From: Paraescarpia echinospica
Lineage: Eukaryota > Annelida > Polychaeta > Sabellida > Siboglinidae
Reading direction: 5' to 3'
NCBI GenBank assembly: GCA_020002185.1
Contig: CM034537.1
Coordinates: 65,902,539 to 65,966,538, forward strand
DNA length: 64,000 bases
A program made the translations under genes and the position numbers. The notes under the pieces are model-generated. The model saw nothing but the letters and a program-made list of their open reading frames with translations, searched no databases and was not told where the DNA came from. Positions 1 through 11,202 of this stretch are shown here, one piece after another. The stretch's first letter is position 1. Every line of letters begins with the position of its first letter.

Positions 1-1430
1 TTTGTTTGTGCGGCTGCTAGCTTGTTCTTTGCCTGGATGGTGAGTGTCCATGTTTCCGCACCGTATGTCATTGCTCGAAGTTCGCATGAGTTGAAGACTT
101 GTCTCTTCAAGCAGGTTCCAAAGTTACCCTTGAAGATGTCGCGGTGTTTGGCGAATGCTGACTAGCCGGTAGTGATCCTTCTTTGAATCTCTTTGTCTTG
201 GTTTTTGTCTCTGATACTGTATCGCTGCCCCATATAGACGTAGCTTTCAACGTTCTCTATCTGCGTCGTGTTGATATACATTGGTGTGTCATTTTGTAGC
301 ATCACTTTTGTCTTCGAGATGTTCATCTTCAGACCTTGTTTTTCACTTTCATCAGCTAGCTCCTGCAGCATGTTTTGTAGTTCTTGCGGTGTAGTAGCGC
401 ATATGAGTATGTCGTCGGCGAAGCGAAGATGGCTGAGATATTCTCCGTCTATCATCAAGCCTCTGGTTTCTCAGGTCAGTCTTCGGAATATGGTTTCGAG
501 TGTTGCCGTGAACAGCTTGGGCGATATGGTGTCACCCTGTCGTACTCCTCTCTTGAAATTGATCTTGTTGCTCTTTTTGTGTAGGTGGACTGTCACCGAG
601 CTGTTAGTGTAGATGTCTTTCAGGAGTTCGATGTACACGTCTTCTATCCCCTGTTCTTGAAGGGAGGTCCGTATTGCTTGAGTTTGCACCGACTCGAAAG
701 GCTTCTGATAGTCGATGCAGAGCGGGATATTATATTCTCGCCACTTCTCTTTCAGTTGGTTTACGACGTGTATGTGGTCTGTCGTTGAGTACCTGCTTCT
801 GAATCCTGCTTGCTCTCGTGGTTGGTTTTCGTCCAGTGTCTTCTCTAGTCTATTCGTTAGTATCTTTGTGAGTAACTTGTAGATGTTTGATAACAGACAT
901 ATCAGTCTGTAGTTCTTTAAGTCTTTCTTATTTCCCTTCTTGAAGTGTATCACCATCTTTGCGTTCTTCCAAGCGGTGGGTATTCGTCTTTCTGATAAGC
1001 ATTTAGTATACAGCTTAGCCAGTGTCTTCGAGATAATATCTTCTCCTGCTTTTAATGTTTTAATGTCTACATGGTCGTTGCCTGATGTCTACCCATTCTT
1101 CATATCTCTTAGCGGAGCTTCCACTTCCCATGGTGTTATTTCTGGTACCTCTTTCGGGTCGGTGTTAATTATGGTACTCTGTTCACTGTCGTATACCTCG
1201 GTGTAGAATTCCTCTATTCGTTCCATGATCATATCTTGGTTTTGTATTTATCTACCCTGCTTGTCTAGAAGTGTAATCAATCTGTCTCGGCCTAGTGCCT
1301 GCGTTCTTCCTGCTTTCTTCAGGCTCTTTGATGACATAATCTCTTGTGTGTACTTCCTCATGTCCTGTATACACCTACTTGAATTCCAGGCACATTTTCA
1401 CCTTTGTCTTGCACCTCGTTTTATTTCTTG
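1..1430 (-). mobile_element. RTE-like LINE fragment (reverse transcriptase, C-terminal domain), cut by window start
   Basis: Degenerate reverse transcriptase of an APE-type non-LTR retrotransposon, read leftward. About 950-470 holds the fingers and palm, with a GVRQGDTISP-type motif. About 458-162 holds the catalytic LRFADDILI motif followed by the LKMNISKTKVM segment. Bases 1-130 read into the AMTYGAETWTL motif typical of the C-terminal region of this class. Upstream remnants of the linker before the RT can be followed to about 1,430. Frames are broken near 470 and 160, and the rest of the 3' end lies outside the window. RT identity is certain from the motifs; the clade (RTE-like) is an inference from the YGAETWTL-type tail. 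Confidence 0.85.
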
Positions 1431-1440
1431 ACATATGCTG

Positions 1441-2040
1441 ATGCTATTATCAAATTTTTCAGATATTGCCTTTTCAGACTCTCCTGTATTGATAAGATTT
1501 CTTCGTGACGAATTCTGGCAAATGCATTTGTGTAATCAATAAACCATACATAGCTTTCCGCACTTCTACTGGTTTTTTTCAATCATCATTCTTAAGAAGA
1601 ATATAGCATTACATGTTCCTCTTCCTTCTACAAATCCACATTGTTCGTCACTCATTTCCTGCTTTATTTTGATTTCACTGCTATAATAATTTTGAACAAC
1701 ATAATCTTGAGGTGGCCCATGAGACTTACTGTACGATGCAGTTCAAATTCAATTGCGCATGGTGTCTTCGATATTACTATAAAGATGGATTTTACTGAGT
1801 CAGTTGTGATTTTTCCGCCGTCATATATTTAGTCCAAGAAATATGTTACTATATATAATAAAGTCATATAAGCATTCTAATCAATGGAAATATTATCTGG
1901 TCCAGCAGCTTTGCCTTGTTTCATTAATCTGATGGCGTTTCGAAACTCTTCCCTCAGTATTGGAAGGACATCAAAATTCTCCTTAATTTATTATTTGTCG
2001 CCCTTTTCACATGTAAAGTTCACTTATATAGAGTGACCAT
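1441..2040 (-). mobile_element. Second degenerate LINE reverse-transcriptase fragment
   Basis: Minus-strand translation in several frames gives remnants of a different RT: a KAAGPDNIS-like segment near 1,900, a DEQCGFVEGRGTCNAIF-type motif near 1,620 and a VYIDYTNAF-like motif A near 1,550-1,520. The order matches RT fingers to palm read leftward. No frame stays open beyond about 60 codons, so this is a fossil. It abuts the preceding LINE fragment, but its motifs duplicate ones already present there, so it is a separate insertion. Confidence 0.7.
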
Positions 2041-2259
2041 ATTTCACGAGTAGTTTTGTCTTTGTCCGTTATTCTGTTTCTTTCGTTTGATTTAAAAACC
2101 CTGTAGTTGAGCATATTCCTTTTCTTGTTTTTTTTCTTATTTTCGCGTGGATGGATATTGTGTTGTGCTTCTGTTGAATGTTCATTAAGCCACTTCTCTT
2201 TCGCAACATTGCATTTGGCCGTATGACTGAGTACCTTGCTATAGACAGTGATGGATATT

Positions 2260-2410
2260 TGTGTACGAATTGTCTTCGCGCATTAATTGCAGCGTGGCTG
2301 GATGCCTCCCAGAGAAGTCGAGAAGGTGTTCGATTGAACAGGTCTGCCATGGAGTAAAGTGTAAAAGCGCTTAGAGCAGTCATGAGAACTGTATGCTGCT
2401 CTATATAAGA
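2260..2410. repeat. Short interspersed repeat, family S
   Basis: This stretch, including GAACAGGTCTGCCATGGAGT and an AGCGCTTAGAGCAGTCATGA core, recurs in inverse orientation at about 17,590-17,700 and 58,205-58,345. Its core resembles the AGCGCTTTGAGCAGTCCTGA tail at 8,104-8,165 and 57,062-57,140. The interspersed copies and one clean target duplication (at 57,045/57,141) suggest a SINE or a LINE 3' tail. A 104-codon minus-strand frame here (2,383-2,069) is judged incidental. Confidence 0.6.
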
Positions 2411-2559
2411 ACTGACCTATTTTTAGGAACTTACGGTTTTTAGAGGCCGTGAAGTGACATTAGAGAAGGAACGATGTATATTATATATCAGATAGTATTC
2501 ATTCTCACAGAGGAGAGTAAATGAATGAAACATATTTAATATATCCCGCGAATATATAA

Positions 2560-2700
2560 ACAACCAAAGTAAATATATACATCAGAAGGGCGGGACACAC
2601 ATAGATAACAAACAATTGTACTCTCAATAAACCTAAGGCTCTCTTGTTAACTTGCCATCTAGAGTTGATTCTCTCGATGGCAATCTTGTTCAATTGAATC
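2560..2700 (+). mobile_element. Solo 3' end of a CR1-type LINE
   Basis: The sequence matches, with divergence, the extreme 3' end of the minus-strand CR1 at 17,878. Both have a GTACTCTC/GGACTCTC block, a hairpin-like TCTAGAGTTGATTCTCTCGA or TCCAGAGTAATTTTCTGGA segment and a GGCAATCTTGTT terminus. It is a severely 5'-truncated insertion, which is common for CR1. Confidence 0.55.
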
Positions 2701-4681
2701 TTCTTAAAGAGTAGACGGGTCTTTCAGGTGAATTTGAATTTCTAAGATTGTCATCTAATGACGGAAAACGCAAACGGAAAGTAGACACGGAAACTATTCG
2801 TTGATTGAAAGACCGACATTATTGATCAGTGTGTAATCCGCACTTCTGAGATACTTTTGCATTTTTCACATTTGACGCAAACAATAAATGTTGTATTCTG
2901 TATGTTTACTATACTATCTAAAATGTAATACTTCCTGATATTTAATGTACTCTGTTTCTCTACCATCGTTATTTCGTGTCCTGTAGTTGTTCTAGTTTTC
3001 CTAAGTGAAGTGAATGCGTTGTCAATATAAATTACCCGAGGTCGGCATCGATTTTACGACCAGGCAACCGTCGTAGTACGTCTTTATAATCTGTTGTTAT
3101 CATGTAAACTGTGGATAAGATAGGCTGTATCTTAAAATCTACAGTTGTTTCGCATCGTTGCCAATTATGTTCTTGCTTGGACATGATGCAATACCACCAG
3201 ACAGCGCGACTACCCCAAACAGAGTTCCTCACTAATGCCTCGTCTTGATTTTGACATTGAGCCTATGCAATACCGCCAGACAAAAGACTTGACACGTTTC
3301 GCACCAGTACGTGTCTCCTCTTGTGCTGCTCCATTGTAACCTTACCTCAAACTGTAATTACGCACAATAGAAAACAGCCCAGCACCTGGGTAAACGAGTT
3401 GAGTTGACGACACACGTACGAGGTGGCAATGTGCGAGCTCTATACCATCGATTTAAAACGACGTATCTCTAATAGAAACAATTAAACGAGCGAAGGAAAC
3501 GCGGCGCGAACTTCGTCTATCAACCGAGCGATTAAAATGACTTTAGAACTGAAATGTTATAAGTGAAGTATAGTAATATATAAATATAATTACAACTACA
3601 GCGGCCAAGAATTATGTAACAATTAACATAATGCTAGACCTTTCACGGTGCTTGACTCTTCTGATCGTATCATTTTACTAAACACTGTGGCCATCTTCAG
3701 CTATCCCATAAGCCAAATGGTCGATACGACACCTCTGACTCCCAGACACTCGTTGTACGTCTCGGCTGCTCCCTTAATGGTGTCACTTGCGGTTAATGGA
3801 AACCGAGACCTGTCCATTCGTTGGCGTTGCATGCCTGTTGCTGTGCCTTGAAAGATCTGTGCCTTAGCAGATGTGTTTGCATGACCAGTGACACAACTCT
3901 GATAGTAATTATTCGAAATTCACGATTTCGGATTACATCACCAAAGAGAAGAAGTGTGCGCTTGTGAAAATATGTGCGCGGATGAATATATGTGTATATA
4001 CGCATGAATGTGAGCGTATGTGCGTGTTATGTGTGTGCGTGCGTGCGTGCGCCTGTGCGTGCGCCTGTGCGTGCGGGTGTACATTTTGTATGTGTGTGCA
4101 TGTGCTTGTGTGTTTGTGTGTGCGCGCGTGCGTGCGTCGGTGCGTGCGTGCGTGCGTGTGTGTGTTTAACATGAACACACTGTAATCATTTCAGAACGTT
4201 ACCTCTTGCCTTAACTCAGAACAAAGGTAATAACAAGACGCTGTGTGCATTTTCTATGGTTCGTCCAGACTCTCTCCAGTGTCTTGTCACATTAGTGGAG
4301 AACAAACATGAAATACAGGAAGAGTAGTAAGAGATTGTGTTTGGACACCAGAAAGATAGCTTGAACGCCATGTTGAATGTGAAGGAGACCGATCATGCGG
4401 GTGGCTTTGTGCACATTAGCGGAATGTTTACCAACAATATGCGTTTGTAGGTGAGCGCAACGAAGAGTTTACAAAACAAAGCCGATCTTCGGGGACGGCG
4501 GATGAATCACGACAAACTGGATGATTTGAAATGGAAATATAGTCTTAAAAAGCGACCTAGTTTGTCATATTACCCGGAATCATTCTCTGGAGCCGGGGTT
4601 TGTAATGGTGTTAGACTATCTCTTGTGTATTGTCAACATGAATGCACGGACGGTCGGCGAATCAACTATACATCGTCCTAA
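2701..4681. other. AT-rich intergenic DNA, no gene recognised
   Basis: No ORF above about 80 codons looks coding. The block at 3,964-4,165 is a degenerate (TGCG/TGTG)n microsatellite whose long frames are cysteine/arginine or threonine/histidine low-complexity artefacts. A 76-codon plus frame at 4,451-4,681 matches nothing I recognise. Confidence 0.6.
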
Positions 4682-4899
4682 TTGTATTATATTATTTAAT
4701 ACGCTTTGAAAATGATGCGTTTATGTGTAAATTGAAACCAAGTTTATTAGTAACAACATATCTGAATCAAACATGAATCGTATCAACCACTTCCGGGTAA
4801 ATGTGCACTTAATTATTTTGTTCAAGTGGGTATTTTGTCCAGTGGGTTGTACACAATGGTAAAACGGTCACTTATTTCGAACATGATTTTATTGCAACT

Positions 4900-5440
4900 G
4901 TCCCTAACAAATGCGAACATAATTTCAAATTACAGCTGATACGTTGGCGTCCAATGTCAGATCCACTCACGTGCGTCCTGCGACAAAATAACTTGTCACT
5001 AATTTCGTACGTGATGTCATCTCAACTGCTAACAAATATGAACATAATTTCAAATTACAGGTGATACGACCTTAGTATCATTTCAATTAATGACGTGCGT
5101 AGGCCGTACTCTCTAGACTATAAATTGGAGTCCAATGTCAAATCCACCCATGATAGTTCTACGCACAAATCACAAGTTAGAGTGTCCTAACAAATGTGAA
5201 CAAAATTTCAAATTGCAAGTGATACGACCATTGTATCACATCATCAATGACGTGCGTGGACTCTACTCTGTAGATTCTAAATAGGAGTCCAATGTCCAAA
5301 CCATACATGTGCGTCCTGCGCACGAGTCACAGATTAAAGTGTCACTCATTTCGAACATGAGGTCACCTCAACTTGTGCTAACAAGTGTGAGAATAATTTC
5401 AAATTACTGCTGACACAATTTTTGTAGCATAATTATTATT
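4900..5440. repeat. Degenerate tandem repeat in the Tigger 3' flank
   Basis: Four diverged units share CTAACAAATGTGAACATAAT plus TTCAAATTACAG and a GATACGAC segment, beginning near 4,908, 5,029, 5,188 and 5,378. The same four units occur in copy 2 at about 40,500-41,020, so the array predates the spread of this transposon. No coding content is seen. Confidence 0.75.
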
Positions 5441-5558
5441 GTGGCGTGGATACTCTCTTAAGTTCTAAACGCTAGTCCATTACCAAGTCTAACCTTCTGC
5501 ATCTGCACATAAGTCACACATAAACGTATCCTAATCGGGATCGACACCAGCACAGTCG

Positions 5559-7215
5559 TCATGAGCCCATTTTGTACAGGCTGTACACTGAATCCAATCC
5601 TCGTTGGATGTTGCTGTACAATTCTCCATAGAATAGACATTGTGTGGCGACATCTTCCAGATCGTTTGAAGGAATTACGAAGACTGTCGCTTTCCTCCTT
5701 TGAACTTTGTTGTTTTCTTGACTTTCACGCCCCTCTCTCTCTCTCTTTCTCTCTCTTTCCAAATATTTTTCTAGTTTCTTTCTCTTCCTTTCTGACTTTG
5801 CTTCTTCCTTATTTCTCTTGTTTCCCACCAGTTCTGTAATTTGTTTCTTACACGGGCAGCTGGAGGTTAGTAACGTCGCACTACCTCTTCTTGTTTTTGT
5901 TCTTCTTTTTTCTGAACCCACTCTTTTAGGAAGTGGAGACATATGGGAAGGAGAGAGAGACCCAAATGTGCTTGGAACAGCTATATCCGATACAACTGGC
6001 TGACCACAACCTTGATTCACTGACTGACTATGACCTGACACCACTGGCGACTAATTACGACCTGGCACCACTGACGACTGGGTAGGACTTGGCACCATTG
6101 ACGACTGACTCGGACGTGGCACCATTGACGACTGAATAGGACCTGGCACTATTGACTACTGACTAGGACCTGCCACCACTGACGACTGGCTAGAACCTGG
6201 CACCATTAACGACTGACTAGGACCTGGCACCATTGATGACTGACTAGGACCTGACACATGCACTGACGACTGGCTAGGACCTGGCACCATTGACGACTGA
6301 CTAGGACCTGGCACCAACGACGACTGAATAAGACCTAGCCCCACTGGCAAAGCGGAAGGTGCAAATTCATGGTCTGCAAAAATGTAGGGATTTTTTGGGT
6401 ATATTCCCGTTTTTTTAAACCCGTTTGCTGCGATCTGTGCTGTAACTGCATTCTGGTAAGAAAGACAAAACAACTCCGCCAACTGAAAGACAGTGACACG
6501 TCTGCCCGGGTGCTGTCTCATCCAGCATTCAACTTCTTGCGTGTAGTACGTTGATAAAGGTTTGATGAACGAAACATCCAGTGGCTGTAACTTGTGAGGT
6601 AAGTGCCGGTATGGAGATCATGAAAACTCATTTATCGCGTGCCTTATTGATCACTTCGATGTTCATCGTATGAGTTGAGCGACCAACCAAGATGAGTAGG
6701 AAATTGTTCTGTCTTGAGGCCCCTGATACGTTGGTGAAATGGTCAAATCATTGCTCGAACAATGATATCCTGATTTGTGACATGCGCAAATGGATCCTTC
6801 GGAAACTCCATGCATGAGCTCTGGTTTCATCCTGACACGTGGTCATTTATCGCGTGCCTTATTGAACACTTCGATGTTCATCGTATGAGTTGAGTGACCA
6901 ACCAAGATGAGTAGGAAATTGTTCTGTCTTGAGGCCCCTGATACGTTGGTGAAATGGTCAAATCATTGCTCGAACAATGAGATCCTGATTTGTGACATGC
7001 GCAAATGGATCCTTCGGAAACTCCATGCATGAGCTCTGGTTTCATCCTGACACGTGGCCAGACAAACAAACCGAGTCCTTTCGTAGATTCTTTACTCTTT
7101 TATCCGATCCCTTGTGGCGCCGCTTCAGGGTTGATTGAGGGATTCCGAAATGTTTTGTTGCTTTCATGTATCCCATCTTTCCATCTTCCACTGCCTTGAG
7201 TGCTGCCACCATTGA
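5559..7215 (-). pseudogene. Tigger-like transposase relic, copy 1
   Basis: Fragments read leftward in transposase order. A pipsqueak-type helix-turn-helix (GKMGYMKATKHFGIP, about 7,190-7,080) comes first. Part of the DDE domain (MKPELMHGVSEGS and PQDRTISYSSWLV, 7,069-6,878) follows, and then the DDE C-terminal region (HPGRRVTVFQLAELF, NGFKKTGIYPKNPYIF, 6,521-6,370). Next come about ten repeats of the type PGPSQSSMV (6,330-6,050). A lysine/arginine-rich stretch (5,900-5,700) and a degenerate C-terminal zinc-finger remnant (QCLFYGELYSN, about 5,640) end it. Known Tigger/pogo transposases combine CENP-B-like HTH domains with a DDE nuclease that cuts at the terminal inverted repeats. The Tc5-type HTH is deleted here, and frameshifts separate the parts, so the gene is dead. 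Confidence 0.85.
6629..7058. repeat. Direct tandem duplication, 215-bp unit
   Basis: The block beginning CATTTATCGCGTGCCTTATT at 6,629 is repeated from 6,844 with very few differences, both ending in TTTCATCCTGACACGTGG. Copy 2 has one unit, so the duplication is private to copy 1. It is recent, as the near identity shows, and it disrupts the DDE domain. Confidence 0.9.
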
Positions 7216-7263
7216 ATCGGCTCATCAGGACTGTCTTTTCGATATTCTGACGTATTTCCGAGT

Positions 7264-7273
<10 letters not shown>

Positions 7274-7347
<74 letters not shown>
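7274..7347. repeat. (GT)n microsatellite
   Basis: About 36 uninterrupted GT units preceded by (TA)n. The same tract sits at the equivalent point of Tigger copy 2 (56,229-56,327), so it was part of the transposon before it multiplied. Long frames through it are artefacts. Confidence 0.95.
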
Positions 7348-7348
<1 letters not shown>

Positions 7349-8103
7349 CTGTACAGGTTAAAGAAATATATTTTCATGTGTGAGTGCGTGCGTGCGTCTG
7401 TTTGTGTAACAATATATCACAATGGGTGATCCCGGGCGATCAAATAAGAAGCCACTCCCTAGAGGCTGCAGTTACGTCAATAAAAACTTTCACTTCGAAC
7501 CTACATTGTTGGAAGAGTCGATTGTATAGGTCCGAAACCTAATCTTAACCATAACATTTATTAACTCTAAGTCTAACTCCAAACTAAAATTTCTAACTCT
7601 AAATTAAACACTAACAACTCTTCAAATTACGACATTATTTTCGGGGAGTATCACCAACAACCCGAACAGCCATGTGTTAACAAACGAACAGCGGTATTTT
7701 GCTTGGCTACTCTACGGAACCATGTCTTAAAAAGATATTGTGCGTTCCGTGTGTTCAAAAATACATCTTCTAATTGGAGAAACCGTGGGGTAAAATGGTC
7801 CATATCGAAGATAGGCCGAGATAGTTTCCTCCAACGGCGAGTTAATTTATTGACTAATCATCGTGTATGATGGTACGGTGCATTCATGAATAATTACGCA
7901 ATGGTCATTTATTAGCTACATAACTTACCATAGATCAGAGCAATCAATTTTACATTTCACTGTACGAGACAGTGCTGGTCAAACTTCAGATCGTCCGCCA
8001 TTTTGTTAACTGAGCTACTTCACGTGGCTCACAAATGTGTATAGTCATAAACAGATGGCAGCACCTAACAGCTGAGAAACAGAGATAGGCCATATATATA
8101 TAT

Positions 8104-8172
8104 AAAAAAGTGTAAAGCGCTTTGAGCAGTCCTGAGGACTGGATACTGCGATATATAAAAACTTATGTTTAT
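8104..8172 (+). repeat. SINE-like tail, family S
   Basis: GTGTAAAGCGCTTTGAGCAG followed by TCCTGAGGACTGGATACTGC matches the 84-bp insertion at 57,057-57,140. Here it lies directly against the truncated 5' end of a LINE, so no target duplication can be seen. Confidence 0.65.
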
Positions 8173-10970
8173 TTTACTGGCAACCAGGGGGCGGCTTCAA
8201 CTTCATTTCGGAAGGCAAGGCTGAGAATGAAGCCAGAATACACGGAGTTGGCATAGCAGCGAAAACTTCTCTCATGCGACAGCTTCCGGACCTTCCCAAA
8301 GGGATCAACGAAACGCTTCTGAAGCTGCGTTTCCCCCCGAACGCCAACCGCCACTCTACTATCATAAGTGCCTACGCACCCACCCTTACAAGCTCCGACG
8401 AGACCAGAGAAAGATTATATGAAGGTCTTGACACCCTGGTCAGGTACACACCTGCTAGCGACAAGCTCATCATATTGGGGGATTTCAATGCAAGAGTCGG
8501 AACTGATAGGAGGAACTAGAAGGGAATCATCGGGCAGCAGGACGTAGGAAGACTAAACACCAACGGCCTCCTCCTTTTGAGCCTGTGTACAGAGAACGAC
8601 TTAACTACCCCAAACACTCTATTCAGGCAGGCCGATAAGTACAAAACAACCTGGATGCACATCAGGTCCAAGCAATGGCACATGATAGATTATGTCCTCG
8701 TAAGAAGGCGGGACATCCAGGATGTGAATATCACAAGGGCCATGCGGAGAGCAAAGTGCTGGTCGGATCACCGATTGGTCAGGACAGTCATCCAGCTGCA
8801 CAATGTCCCACTGTCCAAAGTCGACCAGAAATGCCATCAAACCAGCTACCTACAACACCAGCGTTACCGCGAGCAGTTCCAGGTTGACCTTGATGACAGG
8901 CTGGTGTCCCACGGACAACTTACTGGCGACACTACAGAGAAGTGAACCCTGTTCACTCATATGGTGACGGACTCAGCAACATAAATTCTCGGACCGAAGA
9001 AGAAGGTCCACTAGGACTGGTTCGATGAAAACAAAGAAGAAATATGCAAGGCGCTGGATGAAAAGAACAAAACATACATGGAATGGAAGAATGACCTTTC
9101 CTCAGTTTCCAAGAAAGACCGCTAGAGACACTTGCAGAGCAAAACGCAGAGAATCCTTCCTTAGATGCAGGATGACTGGTGAAAGAAGAAAGCAGAGGAA
9201 GGGGAACATTATGTAGAAACTCACAACGCAATATTATGTACTTCTTTAGCAACCTCCTCAACCAACCTTCAACAGTGTGTGAAGAACCCATTGACTCCAT
9301 ACCCCAGCAACCCATCAAGGAAGAACTTGATCTTCCCCCCACTCTCGACGAAATAAAAAATCCATCAACCAGATGAGTGCAGGAAAGGCTCCAGGAAAGG
9401 ACGGGATCCCAGCTGAAATTTACAAGGCAGCGGGTCCAGCAACACTTGAGGCCTTTCACGACATCATAACTAGCATCTGGGAAGCTGAAGACATGCCACG
9501 GGACCTTCATGATGCCACTACAGATTCTCTCTATTAGAACAAAGGCAAAAAGCAGACTGTGGCAACTACAGAGGATTATCGCTAGGCTCCATTGCTGGGA
9601 AAATTATTACCCGCATCGTCCTGAACCGACTCATAGCCAGTGTTTCTGAGGTAAACCTTCCAGAAGCACAGTGCGGATTTCTACCTGGCCGGAGCAAAGT
9701 GGAAATGGTCTTTTCAGTCAGACAAGTACAAGAAAAGTGCATTGAGCAGAACATGGACCTGTTTATTGTACTCATAGACCTCATCAACGCCTTTGACACT
9801 ACCAACAAGAAATCGCTGTGGACAATCCTAACAAAACGTGACCACCCAATGAAGTTTGTCCACATCGTCCGGCTATTTCATAACAACATGACAGGTGAAG
9901 TGCTGTCAGACGGCGAAGCCTCAGCCTCATTTGACATTTCAAACGGAGTGAAGCAAGGTTGTACTTTCTCCAGTTCTCTTCAACCTGTTCTTTACCTGCG
10001 TCTTGAACTATGCCGTAAGAGATTTGGACACTGGGGTTTACCTGAAGTATCGGCTAGACGGTTCACTGTTCGACCTCCGCCGCCTTGCTGCTAGGACCAA
10101 GACACTGCAACGACTCATTCTCGAGGCACTCTTTGCTGACGAATTTGCCCTGGTGGCACATAAGGAGAGTCATCTGCAGCTCATACTCAACCATTTTTCA
10201 GAGGCGACTAAACTGTTTGGCCTAACTATCAGTCTTGGTAAGACGCTGCATCAGCCTGCCCCTGACACCACAGTCTACATCGATGGCACACAACTAAAGG
10301 CAGTGGTGAGCTTCACGTACTTTGGCAGCATCATACCAAGTGACGGATCCTTGGATAAAGAGATCGACGAGGCACTTGGTCGCTTGCACACCAAGGTGTT
10401 GAGTCACCACCATATCCGGCTGTCAACTAAATTGCTGGTATATAGAGCCGTCGTCCTCTCATCTCTCCTTTACGGTTGTGAGACGTGGACACCCTACAGG
10501 CTACAGGCGCCACATCACGAAACTGGAAGCTTTCCACATGCGCAACTTCAGGTCTACACTCCATATCCACTGGCAAGACAGGGTGACAAACCTTGGGGTG
10601 CTTGAGAGAGTGCAGACCACTAACATCGAGGTGATGATTATGAGAGCCCAGCTACGATGGACCGGGCATGTCATCCGTATGGATGATATAAGGATCCCCC
10701 GACAGCTTTTCTACGGCGAGCTCTCTGAAGGCCACATTCACCAGGGGCGTCCCTGCAAGCGATACTAAGACGGCATTAAGGCCAACCTCCAGTACAGTGG
10801 CATCCGTCCAAAGGAACCCGAGAACGCAGCAGCTGACAGAAGACAATAGTGAGCCCTCACTAGGACTGCCTGCCAGGCCTTTGGGGAAAGACGCTGCCAA
10901 CAGCAAGAGACTACGTGCGTCCAGAATTGGCCTACATAGCCACTTGAGGACACACACTACATATGACTAG
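8166..10970 (+). mobile_element. RTE-like LINE: AP endonuclease plus reverse transcriptase, 5'-truncated and decayed
   Basis: Encodes the two enzymes of an APE-type LINE, which nick target DNA and copy the RNA into the nick. The endonuclease spans about 8,166-8,940 (ISAYAPT, LIILGDFNARVG, then SDHRLV near 8,765). Remnants of the linker run 8,950-9,370. The RT begins near 9,372 (SAGKAPGKDGIPAEIYKAAG) and continues to about 10,600, with LYGCETWTPYR at 10,465-10,500 and the C-terminal RWTGHVIRMD motif near 10,660. The YADD-equivalent reads LFADEFALVAH at about 10,130, with the catalytic Asp pair changed to D-E. Stops at 8,517, 8,943 and 9,536 and later frameshifts make it inactive. The clade assignment is a motif-based inference. 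Confidence 0.85.
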
Positions 10971-11202
10971 CACAGCATCGTCATCGTCGGATACGACGAA
11001 CTACCAAACAGTACAGCGGATAAAAGCCACAAATTTGACGAATTTTGCACTTGTTGAGAAAAGCACGAAAATTGGCACATATGTAGTTTATGATGTATAT
11101 AATTATTTAAAACTAGGTACCCATCGCTACCGACACGATAACTAGCATTTCGGGATTAATTAATCCACTTTTTCCACGTATTATATCTCCAGATGACAAA
11201 CA

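Larger units (their letters stand above)
4682..8100 (-). mobile_element. Tigger/pogo-like DNA transposon, copy 1 (internally deleted, ends missing)
   Basis: Colinear over its whole length with Tigger copy 2 (40,229-57,184), once the LINE and Polinton nested in copy 2 are removed. The left part shares the TTAATACGCTTTGAAAATGA block. The right part shares the (GT)n tract and the region ending GAGATAGGCCATAT. Relative to copy 2 it lacks the transposase segment equivalent to about 54,870-56,030. It carries a 215-bp tandem duplication and has lost both terminal inverted repeats. It preserves the Polinton target sequence unoccupied at about 6,728-6,740 and again at 6,942-6,955. Confidence 0.85.

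Noticed and set aside
2069..2383. 104-codon minus-strand frame resembling database hypothetical proteins
   Set aside because: It lies across a short interspersed repeat present elsewhere in both orientations; most likely a translated repeat.
3964..4185. Overlapping long frames on both strands in a TGCG/TGTG-rich block
   Set aside because: Low-complexity microsatellite translation (cysteine/arginine or threonine/histidine runs); no coding signal.
4900..5440. Regularly spaced repeats suggesting a CRISPR array
   Set aside because: Units are diverged, spacing is irregular, the genome is animal and the array is part of a transposon.
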